From Psychrobacter sp. APC 3426 (GTDB lineage Bacteria; Pseudomonadota; Gammaproteobacteria; Pseudomonadales; Moraxellaceae): DNA of 64,000 bases. The stretch is taken from positions 1-64,000 of the forward strand of contig NZ_JASDCF010000001.1 of assembly GCF_030408035.1 (NCBI RefSeq). The letters are read 5' to 3'. Position numbers and translations under genes: made by a program. The notes under the pieces were generated by a model. That model saw only the letters and a program-made list of their open reading frames with translations. It was not told the DNA's origin and made no database searches. Positions 1 through 8,895 of the stretch are shown one piece after another (position 1 is the stretch's first letter; each line of letters opens with the position of its first letter).

Positions 1-389
1 ATTAAATAGATATTGATGATAAATTCGTCTATGGGCATCTCACAACTCCATTGTATTCTTGGTCGAAAACAATAGATTAGTGAGGTGCTCTTCTTTTTTC
101 AATCACTTTCGAAGTTGAGAGTGGGGTTCTAGTAAGTTGTGAGTATGCACAATAGATAACTGGCCTAATTGATAAGTGAGTAATGGGTGCCATATTAATT
201 GTCATCAAACTTGATTACAAGCGGTCCTCGAAACAAAATTTAAACGCTTTTTCAATAGTAACATCTATCGCCCAATAGGCAAATTTTGGGCTTGCAGCAC
301 TTCTCAAAAAAAAGATAACAGACAGCCTGTGCCACCTACCTTTTGGGTATTTATTCACCTGTATTACAGCCACCCTCCTATATTATCAG
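1..389. other. Intergenic region holding a decayed duplicate of the aminotransferase 5' region
   Basis: No intact gene is visible. Positions 142-184 match 1443-1485, the start-codon and leader region of the neighbouring aminotransferase gene, at 34 of 43 bases and in the same orientation. A weaker resemblance continues to about 250 (a shared CATATTAA and ATTACAAG). On the minus strand a GTG at 150 opens a 15-codon frame (MHTHNLLEP...) that resembles the gene's N-terminus (MHTNNTHELL) and stops at 103. I infer a partial tandem duplication now degraded. Confidence 0.55.
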
Positions 390-1451
390 TCACACCCAAC
401 CATTCTCACGAAATAACTGCAACGCTTTAATAACAATCATCATCTCTTCGGGCGTACCCAGTGTGAGGCGATTGTAGTTTGGGATAGAAGAAAACTTTCG
501 ACCGACCGCAATTCCATGCTCCCTCATTCTATCAATGTAGGTTTGAACATCGCCTTTTATCTCATAAAAAATAAAATTGGTTTGCGAGGGTAAGTAACGC
601 AGTCCTAGCTCATCGAGTGCCGTCTCCATCATTTGTCTTGCTTGAGTAGTGGTTTTCAGACTGTGCGCCAAAAAATCCTCATCTTCTAGCGTTGCTATGG
701 CAGCAACAGCACCTGATATATTGATGTTATCCGTAGACATTAAAGACTCAATTTCTGAGATGGTCTGCGGATTTGCAATCGCATAACCCACACGCAATCC
801 GGCCAGTCCAAACAGTTTTGAAAAGGTACGAACAACAATCAGGTTATCTGATAGTTCATTTTTTACCCACTCAACCCCACTCTCAAAACTCGGATCTGTA
901 ACATACTCAAAGTAGGCTTCATCTAATAGGAAGTAATGATTTTTCGGCGCATCTTTTATCCAAGCTTTAAGTACCTTTGTGTTAGTCATGATTGCCGTTG
1001 GATTGTTAGGATTGCACAGATAAAACAAGGTGATACCATTAAATTCATCGGCAGCTTTTTGCAGGTTTTTGAAATCCAAATCATAGCTATCGGCAGTTAA
1101 TGGTACTTTGACTACTGGGACGCCTAGGGAGCGTGCATGCCGCTCTGCACACCCAAAGGTTGGGGCTGGAATGACCAATTGAAACGCTACGTTTGTGTTT
1201 AATGCTTTGTCATACAGCATTTGCATCACAGCTCTGATACTCTCAATTGAGCCATTACCTAACAAAACCTGTTGTTCAGGCACGCCATTCATAACGGCCA
1301 CTTTAGTCATTAATTTAGCGCGTTGCTTATCTGGATAACGTGCTCCGCTAACCAACGCCTTGATGACGGCTTCTTTGGCAGCGTTTGACATACCTAAGGA
1401 ATTTTCATTGAAGTCTAATTTAAGTAATTCATGAGTATTATTAGTATGCAT
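390..1451 (-). CDS. HisC-like pyridoxal-phosphate aminotransferase (histidinol-phosphate aminotransferase family)
   Basis: This is a 353-residue fold-type I PLP aminotransferase of the histidinol-phosphate aminotransferase group. Visible motifs in order are FNENSLG near residue 14, GNGSIES near 65, NPNNPT near 148, the LLDEAYFEY cofactor Asp near 177, the Schiff-base lysine in TFSKLFGLAGLR (about Lys212), and a late RLTLGTPEEM arginine motif. The length is normal for HisC. It is not beside other his genes, so it may be a paralogue acting on another amino acid, and the substrate cannot be fixed from sequence. The ATG follows an AGGCGG-type ribosome site. The coding strand reads away from uvrB's terminator, and the gene is probably monocistronic. 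Confidence 0.85.
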   Translation of the reverse strand: MHTNNTHELLKLDFNENSLGMSNAAKEAVIKALVSGARYPDKQRAKLMTKVAVMNGVPEQQVLLGNGSIESIRAVMQMLYDKALNTNVAFQLVIPAPTFGCAERHARSLGVPVVKVPLTADSYDLDFKNLQKAADEFNGITLFYLCNPNNPTAIMTNTKVLKAWIKDAPKNHYFLLDEAYFEYVTDPSFESGVEWVKNELSDNLIVVRTFSKLFGLAGLRVGYAIANPQTISEIESLMSTDNINISGAVAAIATLEDEDFLAHSLKTTTQARQMMETALDELGLRYLPSQTNFIFYEIKGDVQTYIDRMREHGIAVGRKFSSIPNYNRLTLGTPEEMMIVIKALQLFRENGWV

Positions 1452-1626
1452 GATAGATAATCCGCCTAATTCGTCCGTGAGTAATAAAACACATGCCGTT
1501 GCTTGATATCATATTAAGTGGCATTTGGTATAATTACAAGTTACCTAATAGCCAAATATTAGTTATCAATATAAGCGGACAAAAAAACGCTTTAGCTTCC
1601 AGTAATAAGCGTCAGACACCAAGCAC

Positions 1627-1663
1627 AAAAAAAAGGTGAGCTACAAAATATGCAACTCACCTT
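1627..1663 (-). terminator. Rho-independent terminator of uvrB
   Basis: The stem AAGGTGAG/CTCACCTT has a 15-base loop. On the minus strand it is followed by an uninterrupted T run. It lies 32 bases past the uvrB stop codon. Confidence 0.85.
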
Positions 1664-1694
1664 CTCTATTATTAAATACTGTGGAATGAATCTA

Positions 1695-3806
1695 TTAAAT
1701 CAGATGTGCTTTTAGCTCAAGCACTTTGTCACGCGTTTTTGCCGCATCCTCAAACTTGAGGTCGCGTGACATCTGCTGCATTTGCTTCTCAAGGCGTTTG
1801 ATTTCTTTCGCCAGCAAGTCAGGACTGCGCAAGATATTAATATCGACATCAGGCAGATTACTCTTAACTGGAATGGCTTGATTATCATTGGCATCCAAGT
1901 CATCACCAGTATCGATTTTATCCGTGATACTTCGGCGCGCACCTTTTGGTGTGATGTTATGTTCAAGGTTAAAAGCCACTTGCTTTTCACGACGACGATC
2001 GGTCTCGTCTATCGCCTTTTGCATACTTGGTGTAATACGGTCAGCATAGAGAATAGCCTTACCGTTGATATGACGCGCGGCACGACCAATAGTCTGAATC
2101 AAAGCACGCTCAGAACGCAAAAAGCCCTCTTTATCCGCATCAAATATCGCCACCAATGACACCTCGGGCATATCCAAACCTTCACGCAACAAGTTAATGC
2201 CGACCAGCACATCATGCACGCCCGTACGTAGTTCATGAATGATTTGCATACGTTCGACGGTATCGATGTCCGAATGCAAATACGCGACTTTGACATCGTA
2301 TTCTTTGAGATAGCTGGTCAAATCCTCTGACATGCGCTTGGTCAGTGTGGTGATAAGCACACGCTCGTCTTTTTCACGACGTTTGGTAATCTCCGACAGC
2401 ACATCATCGACCTGCGTAAGCACGGGACGAATCTCAATCTCTGGATCAATCAGACCCGTTGGACGCACCACTTGCTCAACCACTTGCTCACTGTGTTCTA
2501 ACTCATACAGTGCTGGCGTGGCGCTCACATAGATAGTCTTAGGCTTAATGCGCTCCCACTCTTCAAATTTCATCGGGCGATTATTCATCGCACTTGGTAG
2601 GCGGAAACCGTAATTGACCAAGTTCTCTTTACGCGATCTATCGCCTTTATACATCGCACCGATTTGTGATACGGTCACATGCGACTCATCAAGAAATAAC
2701 AACGCATCCTCTGGAATATAATCAAACAAGGTCGGTGGCGCTTCCCCTGATGGACGACCAGAGAGATGCTGTGAGTAGTTTTCGATACCGTTACAGTAGC
2801 CAAGCTGCTGAATCATTTCAAGGTCATACTGGGTACGCTCTTTAAGACGTTGCGCTTCAATCAACTTATTATTATCGCGGAAATACTCTAAACGTGGCTC
2901 AAGCTCCGCGCGAATAGTATGGCTGGCCGCTTCTAATTTATTACGCGGAGTCACATAATGCGATTTTGGATAAATAGTAATACGTGGCACCTTACGTACC
3001 GTCTTGCCAGTCAATGGATCAAACCACGTGATTTTCTCGACTTCATTATCAAACAGATGCACACGCACAGCCAGCTGCTCGGACTCAGCTGGATAAATGT
3101 CTAATAACTCCCCACGCAAGCGATAAGTACCACGCCCAAAGTCCAGCTCGTTACGCGTATATTGCATCTCAACCAAACGCTTAATCGTCGCAGTACGATC
3201 TATTTTGTCGCCGACGACAATATGCAATAGCATTTTCAAATAACTTTCTGGGTCGCCTAAACCGTAGATACACGATACCGAGGCGACAATAATCGCATCA
3301 CGGCGCTCTAATAATGCCCGCGTTGCTGACAAGCGCATTTGGTCAATATGATCGTTAATAGCGCTGTCTTTTTCGATAAAAGTATCGCTGGCTGCGACAT
3401 AAGCTTCGGGCTGATAATAGTCATAATAGCTGACAAAGTACTCAACCGCATTATTCGGAAAAAACGACTTAAACTCACCATACAACTGCGCGGCAAGCGT
3501 CTTGTTATGCGCCATGATAATAGTTGGGCGCTGAGTTTCAGAGATTACCTTGGCCATAGTAAAAGTCTTACCAGAACCCGTCACACCGAGTAATAGCTGC
3601 TCATCCATGCCAGAATTGATACCCTTCACTAACTTTTCAATCGCCTGCGGCTGATCCCCTGCTGGTTCAAAGTCCGTGACCATCTCAAAGGCACGACTTG
3701 ATATTTGCGTCCCTGACGCATTGACACCACTAATTTCAGCTTCGCCTTGCAGCTGAGTGGCCAATTGGTTTAACTGACGCGACGAGCGCGGTTCAGGCAT
3801 TCGCAT
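1695..3806 (-). CDS. uvrB: UvrABC system protein B (excinuclease subunit)
   Basis: UvrB is the damage-verifying helicase-like subunit of nucleotide excision repair; it takes DNA from UvrA and recruits UvrC. The Walker A GVTGSGKT is near residues 74-81, the beta-hairpin [11 protein letters not shown] near 127, and the DESH Walker B and helicase motifs ([22 protein letters not shown]) follow. A C-terminal UVR domain ([22 protein letters not shown]) binds UvrC. The protein has 703 residues, about 30 more than the usual 670; the excess is a variable N-terminus before [11 protein letters not shown]. The start has an AGGAAG ribosome site. The upstream DNA holds four phased TTATAA motifs. Confidence 0.97.
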   Translation of the reverse strand: MRMPEPRSSRQLNQLATQLQGEAEISGVNASGTQISSRAFEMVTDFEPAGDQPQAIEKLVKGINSGMDEQLLLGVTGSGKTFTMAKVISETQRPTIIMAHNKTLAAQLYGEFKSFFPNNAVEYFVSYYDYYQPEAYVAASDTFIEKDSAINDHIDQMRLSATRALLERRDAIIVASVSCIYGLGDPESYLKMLLHIVVGDKIDRTATIKRLVEMQYTRNELDFGRGTYRLRGELLDIYPAESEQLAVRVHLFDNEVEKITWFDPLTGKTVRKVPRITIYPKSHYVTPRNKLEAASHTIRAELEPRLEYFRDNNKLIEAQRLKERTQYDLEMIQQLGYCNGIENYSQHLSGRPSGEAPPTLFDYIPEDALLFLDESHVTVSQIGAMYKGDRSRKENLVNYGFRLPSAMNNRPMKFEEWERIKPKTIYVSATPALYELEHSEQVVEQVVRPTGLIDPEIEIRPVLTQVDDVLSEITKRREKDERVLITTLTKRMSEDLTSYLKEYDVKVAYLHSDIDTVERMQIIHELRTGVHDVLVGINLLREGLDMPEVSLVAIFDADKEGFLRSERALIQTIGRAARHINGKAILYADRITPSMQKAIDETDRRREKQVAFNLEHNITPKGARRSITDKIDTGDDLDANDNQAIPVKSNLPDVDINILRSPDLLAKEIKRLEKQMQQMSRDLKFEDAAKTRDKVLELKAHLI

Positions 3807-3826
3807 AATGGTTTTCTTCCTGATTT

Positions 3827-3865
3827 TTATAAAAGGTTATAATAGTTATAAAAGATTATAAGAGG
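3827..3865. repeat. Four phased TTATAA repeats in the uvrB promoter region
   Basis: Four consecutive units begin with TTATAA (TTATAAAAGG, TTATAATAG, TTATAAAAGA, TTATAAGAGG) with a period of 9-10 bases. They lie 21-60 bases upstream of the uvrB start codon. They could include the minus-strand -10 element or a regulator-binding array. No obvious LexA palindrome is seen. Confidence 0.6.
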
Positions 3866-4086
3866 TAAGGTTTAAAACAATATGGGGGTCAAACCACTCT
3901 TTTTAAAGGATAATTGCAGGTTTTATCCAAGACTTAGCAGTACTACTTTCAGCCCACTACATCCGTTTATAAATCTTCTATTTTTGATATATTTTTATAA
4001 GTGTCTTTTATGACCATGTGAGTGAGCGCGTTAATCTGTAAGGATTGATAACGAACTAAACTTATTACCAAAGAGTGGTATGAAAG
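3866..4086. other. Intergenic stretch upstream of uvrB, no gene seen
   Basis: Between the uvrB promoter repeats and the terminator-like hairpin of the DUF2059 gene I see no open frame with a ribosome site and no RNA gene. Confidence 0.5.
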
Positions 4087-4117
4087 CGAAAAGGTCACCT
4101 TATGAGTGACCTTTTCT
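4087..4117 (-). terminator. Hairpin terminator downstream of the DUF2059 gene
   Basis: Perfect stem AAAAGGTCAC/GTGACCTTTT with a 7-base loop. A/T tracts sit on both sides, so it may act in both directions. It is about 105 bases past the minus-strand stop codon at 4223. Confidence 0.6.
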
Positions 4118-4222
4118 ATACGTTCTATACGCTAACAACTCAATTATTCATTAGGCTTTACAGCTAAATTTTCAAAAGAAACATTCAAAAACAAATATTC
4201 AAAGCTAATTATTCAGAACACT

Positions 4223-4978
4223 CTAAAAAACCCCTTTAATTATTTGCTTCATTTGCGGTAACAGCTCGCCCAATTGCGCTTCAGTTTCACTGGTATCTGT
4301 TGGCAAGGATTGCTGTAAAAAGGCAGCCGTAATTTGTGGCTGTTTGGCAATGATACTTTGACCCATTTCCGTATCGTAGAATTTAATTTGGGCATCGACT
4401 TCCGGTTGTGTATAGTGCGTTTTAGCTGCACTAATATAAGCTTGTGTCAAAGTTTGCTCGTCTGTCGCCTCGCCTATTCCATTGCTCATAATCTTCGCAT
4501 ATTGACCTAAAACACTTTGGATTTGCTCTTGTAGCTGGCGTTGACGCTTGTTTAATGGTTTGTCATAGGCTTGCTGACTGCGGTTTTGAGCCTGTTGTTG
4601 GGTCTGGGTGTTGATGGCATCGATAGCCGCCTGTTGACCGTTGACGATAGATTGGATTTGCTCGTCAATATGCATCACTTGCATCAGCTTAATAATAGAG
4701 GTATCGGTCGGCATATTAGCGCTAGAAACACCCTTATTAAAGGATGTTGTTTGCTGCTGAACAGGATTATTAAACTCACTATGAATCACTAGCTCAGCCT
4801 GCGCTTGTGACATGCCAATCACTGTTGCTGCCATCAATAGTGACGTACTTAACGATGCGCTTAACGATGCGCTTAACAATGTACTTGACGAAAATCTTAG
4901 CACGCTATTTTTAAGTAAGCGCTTGCGAAAACTAGGCTCAATGACGCTCGATTTAGCATGGTTAATAATGTTTTTCAT
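4223..4978 (-). CDS. DUF2059-type secreted protein
   Basis: This is a 251-residue exported protein with no known enzymatic role. The start at 4978 gives a basic N-terminus (MKNIINHAK...) followed by a hydrophobic segment ending MSQAQA, which looks like a signal peptide. An in-frame earlier ATG would overlap the upstream thioesterase gene, so I prefer 4978, immediately after that gene's stop. The C-terminal half (IMSNGIGEATDEQTLTQAYISAAK ... FYDTEMGQSIIAKQP) resembles DUF2059 domains of periplasmic proteins. The middle is Gln-rich. Part of the signal-peptide coding region is a 12-base tandem repeat encoding LSAS units. It is probably co-transcribed with the thioesterase gene. Confidence 0.75.
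   Translation of the reverse strand: MKNIINHAKSSVIEPSFRKRLLKNSVLRFSSSTLLSASLSASLSTSLLMAATVIGMSQAQAELVIHSEFNNPVQQQTTSFNKGVSSANMPTDTSIIKLMQVMHIDEQIQSIVNGQQAAIDAINTQTQQQAQNRSQQAYDKPLNKRQRQLQEQIQSVLGQYAKIMSNGIGEATDEQTLTQAYISAAKTHYTQPEVDAQIKFYDTEMGQSIIAKQPQITAAFLQQSLPTDTSETEAQLGELLPQMKQIIKGVF
4848..4891 (-). repeat. 12-base tandem repeat inside a signal-peptide coding region
   Basis: The unit CTTAACGATGCG occurs twice perfectly, then in two degenerate copies. On the coding strand it encodes repeating LSAS/LSTS residues in the hydrophobic core of the signal peptide. Since the unit is a multiple of three, copy-number change would alter signal length without frameshift. Confidence 0.7.
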
Positions 4979-4979
4979 A

Positions 4980-5531
4980 TTACTTCTGATCCATTGGCGT
5001 GCCATTAGGTTCATCAGCCATTTGCCCAAAGTCACAACTCGGACGATGCGAGCTCTCCATACGTGAGTTTTTACGCTCTAACGCTGCATCTGCACGGCAC
5101 TGTTGCATCTCACTTTTGATATTGAGAGGCGGCGCAGGTGTTGGCTTACCATTGTCATCGATAGCCACCATCGTAAAGTAGCAACTGTTGGTATGACGAA
5201 CGGTACGCGCCCGCACGTCTTCTGCTTCCACACGAATACCAACCTCCATTGAGGTATTGCCCACGTAGTTAACACTAGCAGCAAAGGTGACAAGCTCACC
5301 GACATAGATAGGCTCACGGAACATCACTTGGTCGACAGACAGCGTCACCACATAGTTGCCGCTATAGCGACTGGCACAAGCATAAGCGACCTGATCAAGC
5401 ATTTTGAGTAAATCACCACCATGCACATTGCCGATGAAATTTGCCATATCAGGCGTCATGAGCACCGACATATATAGCTCATGGTTTAAAGGGGCTTTTT
5501 TGGCTGTTGAGCTGGTATTGAATTGCGGCAT
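4980..5531 (-). CDS. Acyl-CoA thioesterase (hotdog fold)
   Basis: This 183-residue hotdog-fold acyl-CoA hydrolase cleaves acyl-CoA to free acid and CoA in the cytosol. The N-terminal half carries the family signature: MTPDMANFIGNVHGGDLLKM is the loop and start of the central helix, and LDQVAYACA follows it. VVTLSVDQVMFREPIYVGELV and NTSMEVGIRVEAED are the later hotdog strands. A hydrophilic tail of about 50 residues (after APPLNIK) extends beyond the domain and is absent from short YciA-like relatives. Its stop is next to the start of the DUF2059 gene, suggesting translational coupling. Substrate chain length cannot be inferred. Confidence 0.88.
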   Translation of the reverse strand: MPQFNTSSTAKKAPLNHELYMSVLMTPDMANFIGNVHGGDLLKMLDQVAYACASRYSGNYVVTLSVDQVMFREPIYVGELVTFAASVNYVGNTSMEVGIRVEAEDVRARTVRHTNSCYFTMVAIDDNGKPTPAPPLNIKSEMQQCRADAALERKNSRMESSHRPSCDFGQMADEPNGTPMDQK

Positions 5532-6107
5532 AATGTTCCTTACGATTGTCTAAGACTGATACCTTTCCCCAACATAACCATAGTGAGTAAAAAGTAAAAG
5601 TAGTAAGTAAGCTTGGCTTAACGCTTGCACTAAAGGCTAAGTGATTAAGCAACTTTGTCACTACTAACTTTACTTTAAGTTCTGCATTCAGTCTTACTTT
5701 TGAGTTTGATATGATTGATTCTGGGTATCATTTATACAGCAGCGTATGTGATAGCGCAAACAGTCATCTGTCGACCAATGGTCTAAATTATGTAAATACC
5801 GTCTTAGAGCATGTCCTCATTTTGAATGATGAAGATACTCAGTTATTTGACCAACATAACATTGATAAAGCCATTTATGACTGCTTTATTTTTTGTTACG
5901 AGCCCCATGCGACAGCATAATATCAGCGTGTTACAATACTAAACCAAGCGCATGTAGGCTTAGCGTTCATTAACTTATTATCCTCACAAACGTTTAAAAC
6001 GATATTTTTTTTCAAACTGCCTGACATCATGTCCTGATAATGAGAAAAACGTTATATAATTAGCCGTAGCTTTCACAATCCCACCTCAATACACAAAAGG
6101 ATCTCTC
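5532..6107. other. Intergenic region between divergent thioesterase and aminotransferase genes
   Basis: The region should hold two outward promoters. The only open frame is a 69-codon one at 5711-5920, listed separately. No repeat or RNA gene is recognised. Confidence 0.4.
5711..5920 (+). CDS. Possible small hypothetical protein
   Basis: A 69-codon frame starts with ATG after a weak GAG ribosome motif seven bases upstream. The product is acidic with no signal peptide or recognised domain. It stands alone in an intergenic region and no homologue is known to me. It could equally be a chance frame. Confidence 0.3.
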   Translation: MIDSGYHLYSSVCDSANSHLSTNGLNYVNTVLEHVLILNDEDTQLFDQHNIDKAIYDCFIFCYEPHATA

Positions 6108-7310
6108 ATGAGCGAGTTGCAACTGTCTGACCGCGTCAATAACATCAAACCATCACCAACGCTAGCGATTACCAACAAAGCCAAAGAGCTAAAAGCAGCT
6201 GGTAAAGACATCATTGGTCTAGGTGCTGGCGAACCTGATTTTGATACGCCAGAGCACATCAAAAAAGCGGCAATTGATGCAATTAACGACGGCTTTACCA
6301 AGTACACCGCTGTTGATGGTACGCCAGAGCTCAAAAAAGCCATCATTGAGAAGTTTAAGCGTGATAATGACATCAGCTATGAGCCAAACGAAATCCTAGT
6401 ATCTGTTGGTGGTAAACAGTCATTCTTTAACCTTGCTCAAGCCTTTATCAACCCAGGCGATGAAGTCATCATTCCAGCACCGTATTGGGTGAGCTATCCT
6501 GACATGGTCATCATTGCTGAAGGTGTGCCAGTCATCGTAGAGTGCCCAGCGTCACAAGACTTCAAAATCACTGCCGAACAGTTGGAAGCAGCCATTACTG
6601 ACAAAACCAAGTTGTTGGTGTTGAACAGCCCATCTAACCCAACAGGTATGATTTATACTTTAGACGAGCTAAAAGCCATCGCTGAAGTATTGAAGAAGCA
6701 CCCACAAGTCTATGTCGCTTCAGATGACATGTACGAGCACATTCGCTGGACGGGTGACAAGTTCTACAACATTCTAAACGCCGCGCCTGAGCTAAAAGAG
6801 CGTGCCATTATCCTAAACGGCGTCTCAAAAGCGTATGCCATGACAGGCTGGCGTATCGGCTATGCTGGTGGCCCTGCTAAGCTGATTGGTGCGATGAAAA
6901 AAGTACAATCACAGTCAACGTCATGCCCAACTTCTATCAGCCAAGTCGCTGCCGAAGCCGCTATTAGTGGTGACCAAAGCGTACTAACACCTATGGTAGA
7001 AGCTTTTGAGAAGCGTTGTGATTTGGTCGTCGATGGTCTTAATGCCATTAAAGGTATTACTTGCCTGCGTCCTGATGGCGCTTTTTATGTCTATCCTGAA
7101 ATCAAGCCACTTATCAAAGCGGCTGGCCTATCATCATGTACTGAGTTCTCAGCATGGTTATTAGACAAGGTTGGCGTAGCAGTCGTCCCTGGTGACGCAT
7201 TTGGTCTTGGTGGCTATATGCGCATCTCTTACGCGACTGACGAAGCGACGCTAAAAGATGCATTGTCACGTATCGAAAAAGCAGTGGCTGAGTTAGACGT
7301 TGCTAAATAA
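6108..7310 (+). CDS. aspC: Aspartate/aromatic aminotransferase, class I subgroup Ib
   Basis: This 400-residue PLP enzyme transfers the amino group between aspartate (or a related amino acid) and 2-oxoglutarate. Motifs seen are LGAGEPDFDTPEHI near residue 39, YTAVDGTPELK, NSPSNPTGM, SDDMYEHI with the cofactor Asp, and the Schiff-base lysine in LNGVSKAYAMTGWRIGY. MRISYATDEATL carries the substrate arginine. These signatures are those of the Bacillus/Thermus-type (Ib) enzymes rather than E. coli AspC, so the symbol is used in the broad sense. An AGGA-type ribosome site precedes ATG (aaaaggatctctc), and a strong terminator follows. Confidence 0.9.
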   Translation: MSELQLSDRVNNIKPSPTLAITNKAKELKAAGKDIIGLGAGEPDFDTPEHIKKAAIDAINDGFTKYTAVDGTPELKKAIIEKFKRDNDISYEPNEILVSVGGKQSFFNLAQAFINPGDEVIIPAPYWVSYPDMVIIAEGVPVIVECPASQDFKITAEQLEAAITDKTKLLVLNSPSNPTGMIYTLDELKAIAEVLKKHPQVYVASDDMYEHIRWTGDKFYNILNAAPELKERAIILNGVSKAYAMTGWRIGYAGGPAKLIGAMKKVQSQSTSCPTSISQVAAEAAISGDQSVLTPMVEAFEKRCDLVVDGLNAIKGITCLRPDGAFYVYPEIKPLIKAAGLSSCTEFSAWLLDKVGVAVVPGDAFGLGGYMRISYATDEATLKDALSRIEKAVAELDVAK

Positions 7311-7384
7311 GTACTTCGATAAGCAGTTTCAAATAAGCATAAAAAGACACTTAATCTAAGTAACCTTACGATTAACAAGCTGTC

Positions 7385-7426
7385 AAAAAAGACGCCTCAC
7401 TCTCTTTATGTGGGCGTCTTTTTTTA
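7385..7426 (+). terminator. Terminator of the class I aminotransferase gene
   Basis: A GACGCC/GGCGTC stem extended by CAC/GTG is followed by seven T residues, 75 bases past the stop codon. Confidence 0.85.
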
Positions 7427-7519
7427 CGGGTGTTTTAGCGGTTTAATTTGCTAAAAGCGTAAAAAACCACCAATCACCCTACTAAAACCATAAACTTTGT
7501 CATTTATGCAAAAAAAGGC

Positions 7520-7547
7520 TTGACGTATTTTTTATCTTTGCTAGAAT
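7520..7547 (+). promoter_or_regulatory. Sigma-70 promoter of tRNA-Asn
   Basis: A -35 box TTGACG and a -10 box TAGAAT are separated by 16 bases. A GC-rich discriminator (CGCCCC) follows, typical of stringently controlled stable-RNA promoters. The tRNA begins about 73 bases downstream of the -10 box. Confidence 0.75.
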
Positions 7548-7620
7548 ACGCCCCACTTAGCAAGAACTCGTTAGAGACTTACTAAGGCTCGTTGTAAGTC
7601 ATTAAACACTTACAGCCTAT

Positions 7621-7696
7621 TCTCCAATAGCTCAGTTGGTAGAGCAACGGACTGTTAATCCGTGTGTCCCTGGTTCGAGCCCAGGTTGGAGAGCCA
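7621..7696 (+). tRNA. tRNA-Asn (anticodon GUU)
   Basis: The 76-base cloverleaf has acceptor stem TCTCCAA/TTGGAGA, discriminator G and an encoded CCA. The D arm is AGCTCAGTTGGTAGAGC, the anticodon loop CTGTTAA has GTT at 7654-7656, and the T arm is CCTGGTTCGAGCCCAGG. Confidence 0.97.
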
Positions 7697-7750
7697 CATT
7701 TTAGTTGTAAATTACTTGAGTCATCTGTGATTCAATTATGGCATTTGCCA

Positions 7751-7781
7751 AAACCCTTATCACTTTGATGAGGGTTTTTTT
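7751..7781 (+). terminator. Terminator of tRNA-Asn
   Basis: An AAACCCT...AGGGTTT stem with a small loop is followed by a T run, about 55 bases past the tRNA. Confidence 0.8.
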
Positions 7782-7831
7782 ATGGCTGATTATTTTGTAT
7801 CCAATAAGACAAGTAACGATACCTTAATCAT

Positions 7832-7869
7832 AAAAAAGGCAGCGCTCTAGATTCTAGAGCACTGCCTTT
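7832..7869 (-). terminator. Terminator of the double-DUF305 gene
   Basis: The long stem AAAGGCAG-CGCTCTAGA pairs with TCTAGAGC-CTGCCTTT with a single bulge. On the minus strand a run of T follows. It lies about 70 bases past the stop at 7940. Confidence 0.85.
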
Positions 7870-7939
7870 CATTTTCTAACAATGCCAAACCTTCTAAGCA
7901 TAAAGAGCAAGAGAAAGATCAAAAATAAGCCTTCAGTAA

Positions 7940-8683
7940 TTAACCACCATGAGTGGCAATCCAGTTTTGCATTTGCTCAATCTCAGCTTTCTGTGCAGCG
8001 ATAACTTCTTCTGCCAATTTACGCATTTCTGCATCTTTACCGTATTTGAGCTGTACTTCTGCCATATCGATTGCACCAACGTGATGTGGCAACATACCTC
8101 GAGCAAATACCATATCAGGGTTAGGATCAGCGATACCAGCCATCATATCATCATGCATTGCATCCATACCGTCAGCATAGGCTTGTTGCATGGCTTCAGT
8201 ATCAGGAGTTGGCTCAGCTGCGTCAGGGTTGCTTGCAAGCCAAGTTTGCATCTGCTCAATCTCTGCTTTTTGCGCATTTATGATTTCTTGTGCTAACTGA
8301 CGCATCTCGGCATCAGTGCCATACTTTAGCTGAATCTCTGCCATGTCGACGGCACCGATGTGATGACCGAGCATGCCTTGAGCAAAGGCAGCATCAGGAT
8401 CATTGTATCCCATGCCAACCATCATCTCATCATGCATGACCGTCATGGAGTCATTGTACTCTTTATGCATGGCTGTCATCGACCCACTTGTCATATCATG
8501 ACCAGCATGCGCATCTGTAGCAGCATTATCCGCTGCTGCCACATTTTCGGTTGTAGTGGCTATTGTTGTACTTGCATCGGTGGTCTCAACTGCATCGTTG
8601 GCAGGCTGACAAGCGCTAAGCATGAGTGCCGCACTGATGCTGACAGTAAGAACGGCAAAACGTGAGCTCTTTAGGGTTTTCAT
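7940..8683 (-). CDS. Lipoprotein with two tandem DUF305 domains
   Basis: This 247-residue predicted lipoprotein has a lipobox LMLSACQ near residue 22 and then a Thr/Ala/Asp-rich spacer. Two copies of a His/Met-rich four-helix unit follow, each of the form MHxxMMxG ... DPDxxFAxGMLxHHxGAxDMAExQLKYG ... AQKAEIEQMQxW. The copies start near residues 73 and 171 and are highly similar, so this is an internal duplication. DUF305 proteins are ferritin-like helical proteins often found near copper or silver resistance genes; a metal-binding role in the periplasm is inferred from the His and Met residues. It lies 212 bases downstream of the membrane DUF305 gene on the same strand. Confidence 0.88.
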   Translation of the reverse strand: MKTLKSSRFAVLTVSISAALMLSACQPANDAVETTDASTTIATTTENVAAADNAATDAHAGHDMTSGSMTAMHKEYNDSMTVMHDEMMVGMGYNDPDAAFAQGMLGHHIGAVDMAEIQLKYGTDAEMRQLAQEIINAQKAEIEQMQTWLASNPDAAEPTPDTEAMQQAYADGMDAMHDDMMAGIADPNPDMVFARGMLPHHVGAIDMAEVQLKYGKDAEMRKLAEEVIAAQKAEIEQMQNWIATHGG

Positions 8684-8895
8684 GGTAAATCCTTAAATTT
8701 TAATTAATAGAGTCAGTTACTAAATTCAGTTATTAGGGTTCAGTTATTATGTTTAACCGTCATGGCTCAAAGAAAAACCGACAAATCCGTTAAGATTTGC
8801 CAGCTTAGGAAAAAGTCACTTGATTTGTTATGTATTAAAAGTTTTTGAAAGCTAAAACCCTTGAAAAAAAGGCTTTAAGATAATTAATAAGACAC

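Noticed and set aside
8360..8665. 101-codon His/Cys-rich frame antisense to the DUF305 gene
   Set aside because: Its composition comes from reading Met- and Ala-rich codons backwards; no support for translation.
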